Shown in pieces: positions 32,705-42,939 of a DNA stretch of 64,000 bases. The notes under the pieces were generated by a model. The model saw only the letters and a list, made by a program, of their open reading frames with translations, did not search any database and was not told the DNA's origin. Location of the stretch: the NCBI GenBank assembly GCA_029204225.1, contig CM055094.1:62756442-62820441 (forward strand), given 5' to 3'. A program made the position numbers and the translations under genes. The number at the start of each line of letters is the position of its first letter. The stretch's first letter is position 1. This DNA comes from Diphasiastrum complanatum (taxonomy: Eukaryota > Streptophyta > Lycopodiopsida > Lycopodiales > Lycopodiaceae).

Positions 32705-34478
32705 GCGATTCTGGGTCGCGAATCGCGATTCGCAGAATCGCGACCCGCGAATCGCAGACCCAGCGAATCGCGATTCGCTGCAACTATGGCACCTATTAAC
32801 TTGTTAACCTGTGCAGTTGATCCAAGCGTTCTAGAACCTTGCCAAACAAACTCCATTGTGCGATCAATTCGTCGTTTAGCAATATCCTGGTAATCAGCCC
32901 TTCCAAAGAATACTGCATCAAAACCCACCTGCACAACAAATAAAAGAAATTATGATTGCAGAAAAAGGAAAAATGCTCCAAAGCACTTCCCACTATTTTG
33001 CACCAAGCTTGCAGCACCTTTCTTAATGATGAGCTTCAATGAAAAGATGAGATCATATATCCAACATGTTATACGTTCAAAGACCAAGGTCCATCCAAAC
33101 ACATCATAGTAAGAGTAGAGTAATATAGATGATAGTAGTTTATCACGAAGACCTTGTGCTGTGTATGCTAGAGAATCAAGAGTACTTATAGTACTTGGAA
33201 CCAAATCTTGATGGTGACTGCCTAAGTACCTAAAGGTATACTAGTTAGGGGCTATTTTGAGTATATAAATTAACTACATAGAGATAGATAGGTACATCAT
33301 ATGTAAGAGTTGTTCTTCTTGGAGTGAGTGCCTTTCATAGTGAAAACAACATCCAGTTCTGTTAACTTTCAACTAATGTTGAAGTAGAATCCTGCAAGGA
33401 TGCTAATAAAAGTGCACGTTGCCAACAAGTGAATCTCATAGTTTGAGAAGTTGACATGGTTATCACCATTGAAATTCATATACGCTTTTATTTCTTGAGT
33501 TAAGAAATTTGTGTAGTTTACAAATACTTTCTCTACATGAAAAAATTTACATTGCCTATGAGCGAGCATTAAAACTGCTTCAAATATTCCTATTAGGACA
33601 AGTAGAAGCCTATGGGCTAGCTTACATTATCCTATCCTGTTCAAAATAAATTGTTACAAATGATCCAGATAAACAGAGCCCACTTGATGGACAGTTGAAA
33701 ATTTCAAACATACTCACAATATATACTCCAGTTGGAAGCAAAGAATCAAGTTTTTAATGGCTCACCTCTGCACCTAACAAGTAAGCTTGAATAGCAGAGT
33801 GGCCAAAAGGATCTATTTGCCACCCAATACGAGGCACCTTGTTGAATTGCTTTTTGATGTAGCGATGCCCAAGAGTGGTTTGATCTATCATGTCTATATA
33901 GTGAGTACTTGCCTCGTCATGCATGCACCAGCCACCATTTCTGTCCTTTCAAGTAGGAAATCATTCAGATAGTACGACTAGGAAACATTCGATATGAACT
34001 TTCAGATTAAATAGCAAGAACTAATAACATAAACTGCAACCAAGAGGACTTCAAAACACAAACAATAAGACTTTCTTACATGAACTCTAATTGGCCTGCT
34101 TTGACCAATCTTTTGACAATCTTTCGCTTATGCTTGCTTTGCTCTCGCCACCAACGCTGGAAAAATGCCTGCGATTGATTGATTCATGAAACTGGATTAA
34201 TCTCATAAAACATCAGAATTACACCTGATAGCCAAAAAAAAGTGCTAAGAAACAACCATAGGATTCTGATAAATTTCAATTTCATTCTACTCTACATTTC
34301 AAAGTGTTTATTACAAAGCCTAGTCCTCATCCAAAAGTTAGCAATGTGGGCTAATAAATTTCACAGCACAGGACTTTACTAGTGTACAAATTACCTGCTC
34401 CACATAAATAAACTTGCGGTTTGGATCCTCCTGCAATGCAAGGATAACGGAGTCCAGAATGTATTGTACAGCAGCAAC
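25516..34478 (-). CDS. Alpha-mannosidase (GH38, vacuolar/lysosomal class), partial, 8 exons
   Basis: Minus-strand exons: 34478-34395, 34168-34080, 33940-33766, 32928-32809, 31732-31649, 31363-31292, 31098-30985, 25616-25516. All introns are GT-AG; 839 nt of exon keep one open frame (279 codons). Motifs in order: [47 protein letters not shown] (catalytic nucleophile Asp), [35 protein letters not shown]. The NHxMWTMG block fits the lysosomal/vacuolar class, not Golgi mannosidase II. Known role of the family: zinc-dependent trimming of alpha-mannose from N-glycans. The N-terminal HxHDD exon and everything after LDDFFP are absent from the window as far as I can see. Introns are 0.14-1.1 kb except the last, 5.4 kb and TE-filled. 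Confidence 0.9.
25658..25721 (+). repeat. (TC)n microsatellite
   Basis: Long CT tract just upstream (in gene sense) of the exon h acceptor and immediately 5' of the LINE ORF1 relic. It may be an older LINE tail into which L-d inserted. Confidence 0.9.
25722..26662 (+). mobile_element. LINE ORF1-only derivative L-d with LINE 3' end
   Basis: The plus strand encodes a coiled-coil-like region ([20 protein letters not shown]), a stop, then [18 protein letters not shown] near 26075. After a frameshift it reads [19 protein letters not shown] and [18 protein letters not shown], ending in TGA at 26459. These are the blocks of L1-type ORF1 proteins. Only about 150 bp later comes the family's 3' end: hairpin at 26611-26624, GGAAAAGACGTTAATAAAGC and a short TC tail (26644-26662). 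ORF2 is absent, so it is either a deletion product or a non-autonomous ORF1-only lineage. It lies in intron g-h of the mannosidase gene, antisense to it. Confidence 0.75.
26644..26662 (+). repeat. Short (TC)n tail of LINE L-d
   Basis: CT run directly after TTAATAAAGCTT, in the same position as the longer tract after LINE L-c. Confidence 0.75.
26663..27066 (+). mobile_element. LINE ORF2 fragment L-e
   Basis: The plus-strand frame has [21 protein letters not shown], then [18 protein letters not shown], then [11 protein letters not shown], the segment between RT and the C-terminal Cys/His region in this LINE family. It starts directly after the TC tail of L-d and stops near 27066. Truncated at both ends. 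Confidence 0.8.
27067..27492. other. Intronic sequence, nothing recognised
   Basis: Between the LINE fragment and the gypsy LTR. Contains an A12 run near 27160. No ORF with a recognisable domain on either strand. Confidence 0.5.
27493..29623 (+). mobile_element. Ty3/gypsy family B, 5' half only (LTR, PBS, leader, gag)
   Basis: LTR 27493-27935 (AGTTATGGACTCAGC...TTCGTAACT) is followed at once by PBS TGGTATCAAAGCA (27936-27948). The leader 27949-28906 is full of GGCTGTCCAGCGCCCTACT-type repeats. Gag begins ATG 28907 ([19 protein letters not shown]), stops after TGFPTMQSY, and continues in other frames through [48 protein letters not shown] and [15 protein letters not shown]. The element ends abruptly near 29623 with no pol and no 3' LTR. 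It lies inside mannosidase intron g-h. Confidence 0.9.
29624..30984. other. Remainder of intron g-h, with inverted repeat cluster
   Basis: At 29618-29670 two copies of CATTGATTCCAAG(C/T)(A/G)CATCT occur. At 29804-29835 and 29851-29882 two direct copies of AGATGCGCTTGGA(G/A)TCAATG with GTGGCCAC follow, and at 29893-29912 a partial inverted copy. Together they could form a hairpin. The rest of the intron shows no domain. Confidence 0.55.
30985..31098 (-). CDS. Alpha-mannosidase exon g
   Basis: 114 nt, [20 protein letters not shown] to LIHHVNK, phase 0. Acceptor ttgatag|GGCAAG, donor AACAAG|gtgatt. NHIMWTMG is the strongest class marker in the gene. Confidence 0.92.
31292..31363 (-). CDS. Alpha-mannosidase exon f
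   Basis: 72 nt, [18 protein letters not shown] to VEQ, phase 0. Acceptor aacacag|GACAAT, donor GAGCAG|gtatgg. Confidence 0.88.
31649..31732 (-). CDS. Alpha-mannosidase exon e
   Basis: 84 nt, [18 protein letters not shown] to PPIQ, phase 0. Acceptor gtttcag|ATTCTT, donor CAA|gtaatg, a slightly weak donor (A at -1). Confidence 0.88.
31920..32788. mobile_element. Non-autonomous hAT-like element in mannosidase intron d-e
   Basis: 869 bp with perfect 13-bp terminal inverted repeats CATAGTTGCAGCG, flanked by an 8-bp TSD GCACCTAT (31912-31919 and 32789-32796). Subterminal sequence at both ends is made of repeated AATCGCGATTCG palindromes. The core 32190-32325 is very GC-rich with repeated GGGGGCTACCGCCCCCCGAACCCCC-like units, and T/A runs lie at 32020 and 32663-32704. 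No transposase. The 8-bp TSD fits hAT. It accounts for most of the 1076-bp intron. Confidence 0.85.
32809..32928 (-). CDS. Alpha-mannosidase exon d
   Basis: 120 nt, [20 protein letters not shown] to [10 protein letters not shown], phase 0. Acceptor gttgtgcag|GTGGGT, donor CACAG|gttaac. The hAT-like element's right TSD ends only 12 bp beyond this exon's end. Confidence 0.92.
33766..33940 (-). CDS. Alpha-mannosidase exon c (nucleophile)
   Basis: 175 nt. Encodes [17 protein letters not shown], the DQTTLGHR block and [13 protein letters not shown]. The Asp in WQIDPFGH is the nucleophile and a zinc ligand in GH38; it is intact. Acceptor gacag|AAATGG, donor GCAGAG|gtgagc. Confidence 0.92.
34080..34168 (-). 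CDS. Alpha-mannosidase exon b
   Basis: 89 nt, [16 protein letters not shown] through AGQLEF. Acceptor aatcgcag|GCATTT, donor TTCAT|gtaagaaag. Ends with two bases of a split Ile codon completed by exon c. Confidence 0.9.
34395..34478 (-). CDS. Alpha-mannosidase exon a
   Basis: 84 nt, phase 0 at both ends. Acceptor ctgcctgcag|GTTGCTGC, donor GAGCAG|gtaatt. Encodes [11 protein letters not shown]...RKFIYVEQ, the segment that follows the N-terminal zinc-binding exon in plant homologues. No upstream exon was found. Confidence 0.9.
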
Positions 34479-35593
34479 CTGCAGGCAGATATTCCCAAAA
34501 AGGACAATCAAATTGTAATCTCTTGGCAGGCATTTATTTATGAACAAACACTGAACAACAATGACTAGAAAACTATTACTTGAAGAATGACACACTAATA
34601 TGGACGGTACACAACCTCAAGGACAAAGCATACAACTCTCATACCAACTACAGATTCTCTTACAATCCAAAACATTTTGGCCTTTCCATTGTAACCTTAA
34701 AAAACCCTCTGCTTGAAATTGGCATGCTAGGATTTTGCCTACAAGTCACTAATCTACATAGCTTGCATAGTATGTGCGCGTGTACACACACACACTAAAT
34801 TGAAAAAATTCTTCACGCTTAAATCACATGAACACGTGTAATTAAAGCACCATATCATAACATAAGAACAGATGGTACAAAACACCATGACACTGCCTTT
34901 TTATTAAGCACCAGCATGACACAGCTATATTAAATAGGCACACAAGATTATAACACTTGCTTCAGGCTTGTGGGTAGCCTATCTAGAGGCTATACCCCAA
35001 GAATCCGTGTTGCAAGGAATCTACGAAGAATCCGAGATCCAAGCTCTTCAAGTATCAACCCTAGAAGAAGGTCAAGCGTATGAGGATGAAGAGTCCTCAG
35101 TTATGTCGATCCCCATATTTTCAATATTGTCCCAAGATTCCAAAAAACCAGATCCAAGAAGGCCACACGTGGACAACGATCTCATCCAACCAACAAAACC
35201 TCTCTAGAAAATGTTGTAGTAGGCCGAATGGATTCTGTATCGGAAGGATCCACATCTAGTGTTTTTCTCATGATTAGCGAATTACTACGATTGTGGGTGG
35301 GACCTAGGTGAAGATGAGGTCCTATATAAGTTAGAGGTTTCACTTTGGGATAGTGGCATCAAGAAGATTAAAGATCCGGACCATCGAGCACTAATCAAAT
35401 TCGCCACAACTTGATACAACACGTCATTCTAGAGGCCCAAGATAGGCTCTTCCTTGGATCAAAATTTGGGAGACTCAAAAAATTAATACAAGGAGTTTCT
35501 CCTTCATGAATTACGCAAAAGAACAATAATTGCCATTTATGAAGGTTTCAAGGCCTAGTACACGGCACAACTTGACACATGGGATACACGTAA
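34479..35593. other. Unassigned, 5' of mannosidase exon a
   Basis: Expected intron if the gene continues to the right. It holds a CA-rich spot near 34785 and an acidic 79-residue plus-strand ORF (34968-35207) with no recognised domain. No exon carrying the N-terminal HxHDDVGW zinc motif was found. Confidence 0.4.
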
Positions 35594-36454
35594 CATCGTT
35601 GCACAGAATCGCGTTTCTGGGTAAAAACGTTCCCAGAAATGCGAGTCTGGATCCAGAATTACCAAACAAACAAAAAAAACAGATATTCATGATACTGCAT
35701 TGCCTTGCAGATTATACTAAACTATGCCTTTCTCTATTAGTAAACGCTACCAAACAAGGACATCATTGGTATTCATAGTTTCGAATTAAAGTTTCCAGCC
35801 TCTCATGAGGGTTAGGGAGCCCACAACTTAAGGTCTCCTTTGTAGAAATCCGGTTGGATCCTAGACGTTGTGACAATGGTTCAGATGGGATTTGAACGAT
35901 TAACATATTCTTGAGGTTCTAAAAGCAGCTAAACAGTGCCCTAACTGCCAAAACAATTGAAAAAGCCAATAAACCCTTACTAGTGATAAGCAAAGTGTTT
36001 GATGATAATCCTGCAGCAAAGGATGATAAGCAAGCACATCAATGGGCTTCTCCCTTATGGTCTTGTCATTAGGTCTAGCTTCCAAGGAGCTAAATTTTGA
36101 ACTTGATGTCGACATCAATTCTGTTGTAGCTGAACCTGAGAATGGTAACTAGCAGGAATGAGAGTACTCTGGAAGTTTAAGCCAATTGGCATCATAGGCC
36201 TCATTGGACCCAATAGTGGCTCTAAATGAATTGACAAAAAACACGACAAGCCATTCTGAATTTTTATCCTTCACAAAATCCAACAGGCATTGATGCAACT
36301 AAACTGGACCACATCATACCCAAAACATTTGGCAACCTACATACTGCCCTTAATAAATGCTTTCATTTGATACCCATATTGCCCACCCCCATTTTAGAAA
36401 TGCGGTTCAGAAACGTGATTTTGGACTCGTTTCCAAAATCGCAATGCAACTATG
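35594..36454. mobile_element. Second non-autonomous hAT-like element
   Basis: 861 bp, left end CATCGTTGCACAGAATCGCG, right end (inverted) CATAGTTGCATTGCGATT. The TIRs share CAT-GTTGCA with the element at 31920. The TSD is 8 bp, ACACGTAA, at 35586-35593 and 36455-36462. The interior is AT-rich, noncoding and unlike the GC-rich core of the first copy. Confidence 0.8.
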
Positions 36455-36462
36455 ACACGTAA

Positions 36463-38392
36463 TATTAGGGCCACAAGGCCTGACCACCATAGAAACTTCT
36501 ACACACCATATCATTTAGATCCACCTTATACAATGTGTACCTTAAATTGGTGCCTTGACTTATTAGGTCATGTCCCATGTATACAATATACAAGTTGACA
36601 CATTAGGGGGCCCTTCTGATAGTAAATAGATAACCAAAAGTCACATCTACATGACAACATATAATTCATCACTCCACCTTAATGATTAACTTGTGTAATT
36701 CAATGACTCAACATTTATACATCATATGTACAAAGATTTTCAAAAGATCGTGGAGTTATTTGAAAGATATGCATATCTTCCATGTCCATCAGCTCCCAAA
36801 GTGCTTGCAAGTTGGTGTAGCACCTTGAACTTGGTCTTCATAGCTAGATGCAGTGCCCAAAGTCTCATCACGCATCCAATTTTGTGAAAATCTCGATATT
36901 CTAAATTCTTGTGCTGCCACCTTGCTAGCTAACCATAGAGAACAAATGTATTCAAGTTGGTAGCATTATAGAAGAAATATATGTAGCCATTATACTTCTA
37001 ACATAGTAGATGCACTCTTATCACTAAACACAAAAGCACCAATAGGAGACACATCCAAACCACACCCAAGATAAGATTCCTATTGTTGTTAGACAATAGT
37101 CCTACACATGAAAGAGAACACAAACAACAATGATGAAGCATAATGATGAGATGTACTCCAACCATTGCTAATTAACTAGGGCACACTACAGTCTACTTAT
37201 AGATTTTGGCATCAAATCTCTATGCCAATAATGAAAAAGTAACCTAAAAGCAATCTTTCTAGTTGAGGTAACCATCCTTTGGCAGTGTTGTCTTCTTGAA
37301 AGTGTCACCTCAGGTCAACAAATTCAAGGAGGTACTATCCAATTACCTCTTATTTGTGTCGGTGGAAAGTTATTATGCGTCAACCCTCCTTACTTTTTAG
37401 GAGGTTAGTCCAACAAACTCTCATGAGACCCAATATCCCCTTAACCATCTTGTTGATGTAGTTATGTCAAGCTCTTCCTGAACTATACTCATAAACAAGC
37501 CATCGTAAAGCATGTACAAATATTCTCAACTTCATTGAATTCTCTATAAGTACATAGCATCAATTAGCATGAAACACAATGGAGTTGGCTGCCTTGTCTC
37601 CTCCAAACCTTTGCTGCATAGAAAGATGAGGAATGCCTCTCTCTAGGCTCCCTTATACACAATCCTCAAGCACCCTTTAACTCTGACACATCCCAACATC
37701 GACACGTGGGGAACTCCATGCACAATCGACACTTGCCACTTGGCAGTATCCTAACACATAGGCAAGCAAGTAGGCTGACAAGTGTCATTCATACACTGGA
37801 CCCAGTGTCCCAATGAGCATATTGCATGTCCAGTCAAACATGTGTCACTCATTCAATGGACCAAGCGTCCCATTGAGCAGGACACGTCCCGTTGACTGGT
37901 CAGAGCCACTCCTAATTGATGACTCAGTACCCTACACCAAAGCTCAGCATGCAACTCACAGGCTCATTCACTCTATTAACTGTTTTATTTACACATCTTT
38001 TACAAAGGTCACCATAGGCGGGTGTGCCATTTCAGTATTTAACAACTCCAACAGCCTGAAAATTGGTGAAAAATCGAACTTTTTGGCATTCAACCCCTCC
38101 CTGGCGGCAATCTAGCATCAAAATAAAAGTCCTAAAATCTTAACATAGTCCACCAAGCATAGAAGAAGCTACAACAATTTTTCCTTAGAAACTATGCAAA
38201 ACTTCAAAGCTAAAAATTTGCATCCCTATTCTGAAGCTGTTTTTGCCTTATCTACCTCCAATAGAGCTCTTCTACAATCTCCCTACCAAAATCCCACAAG
38301 AAAAGGCAAAATTTTGCTGATTTTTGGAACTTTTTCTCTCTATAACAACCTTTTCTCTCTATAACAAGTTCTCCCTAAGCTTTGATACCAAT
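36463..38392. other. Unassigned; right part is a gypsy-type leader on the minus strand
   Basis: No domain recognised. Near 37780-37890 two roughly 65-bp imperfect repeats occur (GTGTCATTCATACACTGGACC / GTGTCACTCATTCAATGGACC). The segment next to 38392 begins, on the minus strand, with TTGGTATCAAAGCTTAGGG, a PBS-like site, so at least the adjoining part is probably an LTR-element leader. Confidence 0.4.
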
Positions 38393-38752
38393 TGTTACAC
38401 TCCCTAATCGTAAGCTTGTCAAAACACCAAAAGCTGTAGTGTAGAATGGATCTCCTCCCATCCATAGGTAGCCCTTATAGCTCCTACCTACCACATCCAC
38501 GCATGTGGCTGGCCAAGTCCCTTGGATCCATAAGTGCCCAAACTGCTAAATAGCACCTAGTGGAGCCTACTGGTTACCACCCTCGTGCACCATTGCACCA
38601 AGTAGCGGAACGATTGCCCACTCCAATGAACTGCTAACTGATTCTATCCCCGGCCCATACAACCACAGGCTAGCTCTGTTAGCGGCTCAACGGTTACGCA
38701 CCGCTACACATACTTGCAGCATGCGCCACTACACTACATCACGACTGTGACA
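38393..38752 (-). repeat. Putative LTR of gypsy H family
   Basis: On the minus strand a 360-bp segment runs TGTCACAGTCGTG (38752) to GAGTGTAACA (38393). TGGTATCAAAGC (initiator-Met PBS type) follows two bases later. Upstream is the decayed end of gypsy H pol. Only one copy was seen, so the ends are inferred from TG..CA and the PBS. Confidence 0.5.
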
Positions 38753-41202
38753 CCTCGCACGATTGGTAGGTGACCTTCAGTGAAACCAGATAACCCTGGT
38801 CACGTGACCCTAAGCTTACCAGTCCTAACACTAACCATGCACCAAGTTACGCTTTTGATCAGGCCTTGATCCCTCTTTATAAGAATCTCTCGTTGCCATA
38901 CTCCATCACATGATGTTGAACATCTTTGGAGTCTCAAGCCACCTTTCTCACTAATCCCCATACAGCTGCCTCCCTTGCCTTGTCTTCCCATCGTCCTCGA
39001 CATAAATCTTCCTTGCCTTGATCTATTGAACAACCCTGGTGTGACGCCTTTGTAGGTTGTCCAAGCACATGGTCTAGCACTCAGAGATAGAACGATTTTG
39101 CAATTGTTTATCTCTAGTTTTGAGTATTCTTTCCGGTTACACTAAGTGATACATCCTCCAAATGGGTAAGATCCTCATCAGATCCAACTGAATCACCTTC
39201 ATGTAAAATTTAATTTTAACCGGCTTACATGAAAGTTTGAAACAATGGATGAGCAGTCGATTTGTCCTGAAAATCAAGTCAGTAAGCTAAAGAACCAGTT
39301 TTCTTTATGATCCAAAACGGTCTACAATATCTAGTAGACAACTTATAATGCTTCCCAGTACGCATAGTCCTAGAATCTTTTGGAATTCTAAGATATACCT
39401 AGTCATCAACTTTAAAATCTCTGGGAGATCTCTTAAGATCGGCATAGTGCTTAGCTCTGTCCTGAGCACTACAGATACTATCTCGTGCCACTTGCAACAT
39501 TGCTTGCATATCATGCAGGAAATCTGCAACTTTTTGGATCTTAACAAATTTTGACTCCACATTTACCGGAGATCTAGGTTGAAACCGTACATTAGCATAC
39601 ATGGACTATAACATGTAGAAGAATGTTTTCTACTAATTTAAGCAAACTCAATTAAAGGAATGTAGTCCTCACATTGAGACTGCCTGTGAGACACATAAGT
39701 CCTCAACATATCCTCCATAGTCTGATTAGTTCTTTCTATCTAGCCATCTGATTTAGGATAATCACTAGAACTAAAAGTAAGGGAGGTTTCTAGCTTATGG
39801 AATACAGCTGACCAAAAGTGACCTGTAAATTTAGGATCTATCACTAACAATATCACTTGGCAGTCCATAAATCCGAAATAATCTTTCAACAAAGATCAAG
39901 GTGAAATCTGAAGCCTTTGTAGTTGACTTTACTGGTATGAATGTAGCTAACTTAGTTAACCTATCCACTACAACCCAAAAAGAATCATTTTGCCATTGGG
40001 TTTTAGGAATTCCAACTACAAAATCCATAGATATGCTTTTTCTTTTCTTTCTAAGGAACTTGAGATCCCTGTGACTTAATCTCTATTCCATTGTCATTTT
40101 TTCCATTCTCAACCATTTTCCAAATGCAACCAAAATGAGAATCCGTTTCACACTTCCCTCTCAAAGAAAGATATAGATCTATAAAAATCTGGGCGAATGA
40201 AAGTTCATTTACTTCACCCGACTAAGAGCGTTTGCAAGTGGTTAGAGCTGCCTTTGGACATATCAGATCTCATGATCAAATTCTTGCATAAGCTGAGCTC
40301 AGTGAGCTTTACGACCTCTCAGATCGTGTTGATTACAAAAGTACTTTAGAGGCCGGTGATCTGTATATACTATAAACTGACTACCATAAAGGTAACACCT
40401 CCAGGTTTTAAGCACATGTATCATAGCAAATAACTCCTTTTCATGAGTTGTATAACGCAACTGAGGTCTAGTAAGTTTCTTGCTCTCAAATGCTATCGGT
40501 CTATCATTTTGTAAAAGAAACGCTCCTATCATCGAATCACTTACGTCAGTTCTAATAACATAAGGTAAATCTGGATTCGTGATCTATAGAACAGAAGCTA
40601 AAGCAACCATATGTTTGAGTTTCTCAAAACATTGATTCAGTTCTTCATTCCATTCAATAGTCGAACTAGGTTGAGCTCTCTTCTTTTTCTTGTTAACTAT
40701 GCCTTTAGTTAGATTATTAAGAGGTGCTACAACCTTCGAATAATCCCCAATAGACTTACAAAAGAAAACTGTAAATCTGAGAAAAGATTTAACTTCTCTA
40801 ATCGTCTTCGATATCGGCCACTCAAGCACTATCTTGACCTTATCCTCGTCTATCACAACCCTTTCGGGGTGATCTTATGACCAAGATACACTAACTGATG
40901 CTTAAAGAATTCAACCTTGGATTCTTTAGCAATTAGCTTTTCTCTTCTGAGAATTCGCAAGACAGTCTTAAGATGATTTAAATGCTCCTTAAGAGTCCTA
41001 CTGTAGATGAGAATACCATCTACAAATACAAGTACGAATCTTCCCAAATATGGACGAAAAATATCGTTCATCATATGTTGCAATGTCGTAGGTTCATTCG
41101 TCAACCCAAAAGGAAGCACTAAAAACTCATAATAACCGAATCTCGTCCGAAAACCAATCTTTTACGCATCGTCTGATGATATTCGGATTTATTTTTGTGA
41201 AG
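38753..41202 (-). pseudogene. Gypsy H pol (RT to chromodomain), part 1
   Basis: Minus strand, many frameshifts. RT: LPFGLTNEPTTLQHMMNDIF, then FVLVFVDGILIYSRTLKEH, where the usual YLDD box reads FVDG, removing a catalytic Asp. Then LEWPISKTIREVKSFLRF, and RNase H (RPIAFESKKLTRPQLRY, HEKELFAMI, TDHRPLKYF). Integrase follows: MDFVVGIPKTQWQND (about 40028), IYGLPSDIVSDRS, HDMQAMLQVARDSICSAQDR (about 39510-39450). A faint chromodomain lies near 39000. It resembles gypsy G. Element B is inserted at 41203 and RT continues at 47294. Confidence 0.85.
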
Positions 41203-41651
41203 AGTTATGGATTCGGCTCATGACATTCGCCGCGTCCATTTACATTTACAGTTACTTTACTTTATGCATAAGCAGGCCTTGGGCCCTTTTTTATTCATTA
41301 GTGACATTCAGACTATATGGTTGGCCTTTGGCCTTATTATTCATTATTAGGCCATTTGGACATATTACTGGAGAGTGGGGGCCTTCTTGGAGGGCGCACT
41401 ATTATCCCTCCCAGTTGGGCCCTAGCCACTAGAAGCTTCCTTTTAGGGCTTCCTCTTGGCTATAAGTAGGGAAACTGTGTCATTTGTCATTCAGCTGATG
41501 ATATTGATCTCTCTCTTTAGCCTCCTTAATCTCTCTCTTTCCTGCTTTCTAGGGTTAAGTCTTGTTTATGTGCTGCTTTCATAGCTTAAGTCTTGCTTAT
41601 GTGATGCTTTCATAGCTTAGCTCTAGATCAGTTGTGGCTCTATTCATAACT
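41203..41651 (+). repeat. 5' LTR of gypsy B
   Basis: 449 bp, AGTTATGGATTCGGC to TTCATAACT; ends are inverted AGTTA/TAACT. PBS TGGTATCAGAGCA at 41652-41664. The LTR carries TATAAGTAG-like sequence near 41460 as a possible promoter and GGAGGGCGCAC at about 41390. Confidence 0.95.
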
Positions 41652-42329
41652 TGGTATCAGAGCACTTTTCTGAGCACAATCTGGAATTTTTTTCTTGTTG
41701 GCTTGCCTTGCTCCTCCATCGCTGTTCCTACAGCTCCATTGCCGTTTTGACAACCCTGTTCCATCGCTGCTCCTTCCACTCCTTCCTGCCCAGCGCTCCC
41801 CCTGTTTTGTCCCCTCTTTTCCTTGCTGCCCAATGCTCCTCCTCTTCCTTTCCATCGCTGTAACTGCCTTCCGACCTGTCACTTTCGTCTGATATTTTTC
41901 CAGTTTGCAGCCATCTTCCACAGTTAGTTCCCTGACTGTCTAGCGCCCATCCTCATCCAAAAACTACCCAATTCCGACATCATTTGCTATTCCAAACAGC
42001 TAAAATTCTTCAACCTGTAAATCGCTGCCTCAGCACTCCCAACTTGTCACTTTTGCCTATTTTTTTTCTCCAATTCCAGCCATCTTTTACAGCTTATCAA
42101 AAGGCTGTCGCACGCTCATTCTCCACCACATTTTCAGGAATTCTGACTCCGTTTAATCTTCCAAATTCACATTGTATCCCTGGCTGTCCAGCGCATTTTT
42201 ACAGCTTATCCATTGTTCATTGTTGTCTGAGTTTTTTCAGTTGTGATAATATTGGTTGTAATAGGCTAATTTGGGGTGACGACAAGAGTCCGCTCCCTCA
42301 AGTTTTCGTCTATTCCTTCCACTATCATT
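41652..42329 (+). other. PBS and leader of gypsy B
   Basis: Initiator-Met-type PBS followed by a C/T-rich untranslated leader with GCTGTCCAGCGCATTTTTACAGC and related units near 42185. Several ORFs here are compositional. Leads to the gag ATG at 42330. Confidence 0.75.
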
Positions 42330-42939
42330 ATGGCACATTCACCCACCCTAAGTGAGACTACTCAGGAAACCTTATCCGATCAGTTTCGTCGCATGGATGA
42401 TACCCTTTCTGGCCGCGTTCTTCGCTTCGATTCAGTTATGACCGGCTTTGCTACTATGCAGTCACAGATTGATTCTTTACAGCCTCATGGTCCTGGTAAA
42501 GCTCCTGTTTTTCCTACATTTGGGACTCCCCCTCCATTTGGATTTCCATCTTCTTCTACTACTAGTCAACCTGGTGGTGGACCTTTCATTCCATCTAACC
42601 CAGCTCCTGGTTTCTTTCCTCGTCCCCCCCTTCCTGAGCCACACTTTGCTCGCGATTTTCGTGATAGGGTACAGCTTGCTACCTATTTGTATGGCATACT
42701 TTTCGCCGTGACCTCCGCCATGCTATTATTGATCCTCAGTGGCTTGACCGCCAACGTGATACATTCCGTAGTCTCACTCAGACCAGTGATCTTGCTTCTC
42801 ATACAGATCAGTTTATGGAGCTTTCTTATCTTTTCACAGATTTACAGCCCACTGAGCTTATTCTCGTTACATTGCTGGGCTTCGTGGTGCTTTACGTTAT
42901 GATGTTTCTTCCTTCCGCCCTACCACACTTGTTGAGGCG
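42330..42939 (+). pseudogene. gag of gypsy B, internally deleted
   Basis: Starts ATG 42330: MAHSPTLSETTQETLSDQFR, a Gly/Pro-rich linker, then [12 protein letters not shown]. By comparison with 29234-29450 about 190 bp of the capsid core (SGSSDGN to IWHTF) is missing at about 42690. After this the frame shifts; the remaining core ([36 protein letters not shown]) is in other frames. The C-terminal part with the zinc knuckle continues in the next entry. Confidence 0.85.

Noticed and set aside
34968-35207. Acidic 79-residue ORF as a small host gene
   Set aside because: No recognisable domain, no neighbouring exon and no paralogue in the window; kept only as unassigned sequence.
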